Below, one piece after another: positions 13,878-14,044 of a DNA stretch of 14,044 nt. The notes below the pieces were generated by a model. The model had not been told where the DNA came from. It saw only the letters and a program-made list of their open reading frames with translations, and did not search any database. Each line of letters opens with the position of its first letter. Position 1 is the stretch's first letter. The stretch is from Lachnospiraceae bacterium (lineage in GTDB: Bacteria > Bacillota_A > Clostridia > Lachnospirales > Lachnospiraceae), in NCBI GenBank assembly GCA_017523185.1, contig JAFWXB010000350.1, positions 1 to 14,044 on the forward strand, given 5' to 3'. The translations under genes were made by a program, and so were the position numbers.

Positions 13878-13931
13878 ACATAGAAAATTATAAAAATATA
13901 ATACCAACGCTATATTTTTATAATTATATGT
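13878..13931. other. AT-rich stem-loop
   Basis: A perfect 15-bp stem (13886-13900 with 13911-13925) around the loop ATACCAACGC is extended by an outer ACATA/TATGT pairing across a small internal loop. No clean T-run follows. It could be a terminator from either side or a protein site. The rest of 13835-14044 is AT-rich, with no gene or other feature visible apart from the repeat copy at 13949. Confidence 0.45.
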
Positions 13932-13948
13932 ATGTTTTGTATATATTT

Positions 13949-13964
13949 TTAGCAATTTGTAGAA
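13949..13964. repeat. 16-base repeat, second copy
   Basis: TTAGCAATTTGTAGAA differs in one base from 13405-13420. Sequence after it (ATTAGTA about 20 bases on) also loosely matches the first copy, which hints at a longer decayed repeat. Confidence 0.35.
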
Positions 13965-14044
13965 CTCTCGTTATATTAGTATGAGATTATAATTTTTGCA
14001 CGAAAAACTTTTATGACGATTTTATATGTAAAAAAGTAACTGTA

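Overview
The window is low-GC, AT-rich DNA with A/T-ending codons, strong AGGAGG-type ribosome binding sites and many perfect stem-loop terminators. An AgrB/AgrC/AgrA set, a peptide with the clostridial autoinducer tail YEPKVP, a GAF-HD-GYP protein and an M3 oligoendopeptidase point to an anaerobic Clostridia member, probably Lachnospiraceae. The family assignment is inference. No rRNA, tRNA, CRISPR array, transposase or phage gene is visible.

Left part, minus strand (1-3480): the N-terminal part of an oligoendopeptidase F-like M3 peptidase runs off the left edge. Upstream of it lies a compact agr-type operon in the order agrB (peptide-processing membrane protease), agrC (sensor kinase), agrA (LytTR response regulator). 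No stand-alone agrD lies between or around these genes.

Centre (3481-8194, plus strand): divergent from agrB, across a shared 272-bp promoter region, is the most interesting gene. Its first 45 residues read as a full autoinducer precursor (amphipathic N-terminus, Cys-centred core CSGFI, recognition tail YEPKVPSKLKK). The frame then continues through a signal-peptide-like hydrophobic segment into a predicted secreted domain of about 112 residues. A lipoprotein gene of unknown function follows in the same operon. After a strong terminator comes a three-gene ABC-2 transporter operon (two permeases, then an ATPase of the bacteriocin-immunity/multidrug type). A reasonable hypothesis is a quorum-sensing locus whose signal precursor is fused to a secreted effector, with the lipoprotein and transporter as partners, for example in immunity or export.

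Right part (8195-14044): a short candidate transcription unit (promoter, GC-rich hairpin segment or 33-codon ORF, terminator) precedes a CNNM/CorC-type magnesium-efflux family gene. A marR-MATE efflux operon follows. Its likely promoter lies inside a 17-bp-stem hairpin that also ends the corC transcript, and each arm is itself an operator-like palindrome. A GAF-HD-GYP c-di-GMP phosphodiesterase gene follows, again with its likely promoter inside the terminator hairpin of the gene before it. The last 640 bases hold a 48-codon small ORF preceded by an overlapping 10-codon ORF, a clear terminator and an AT-rich stem-loop.
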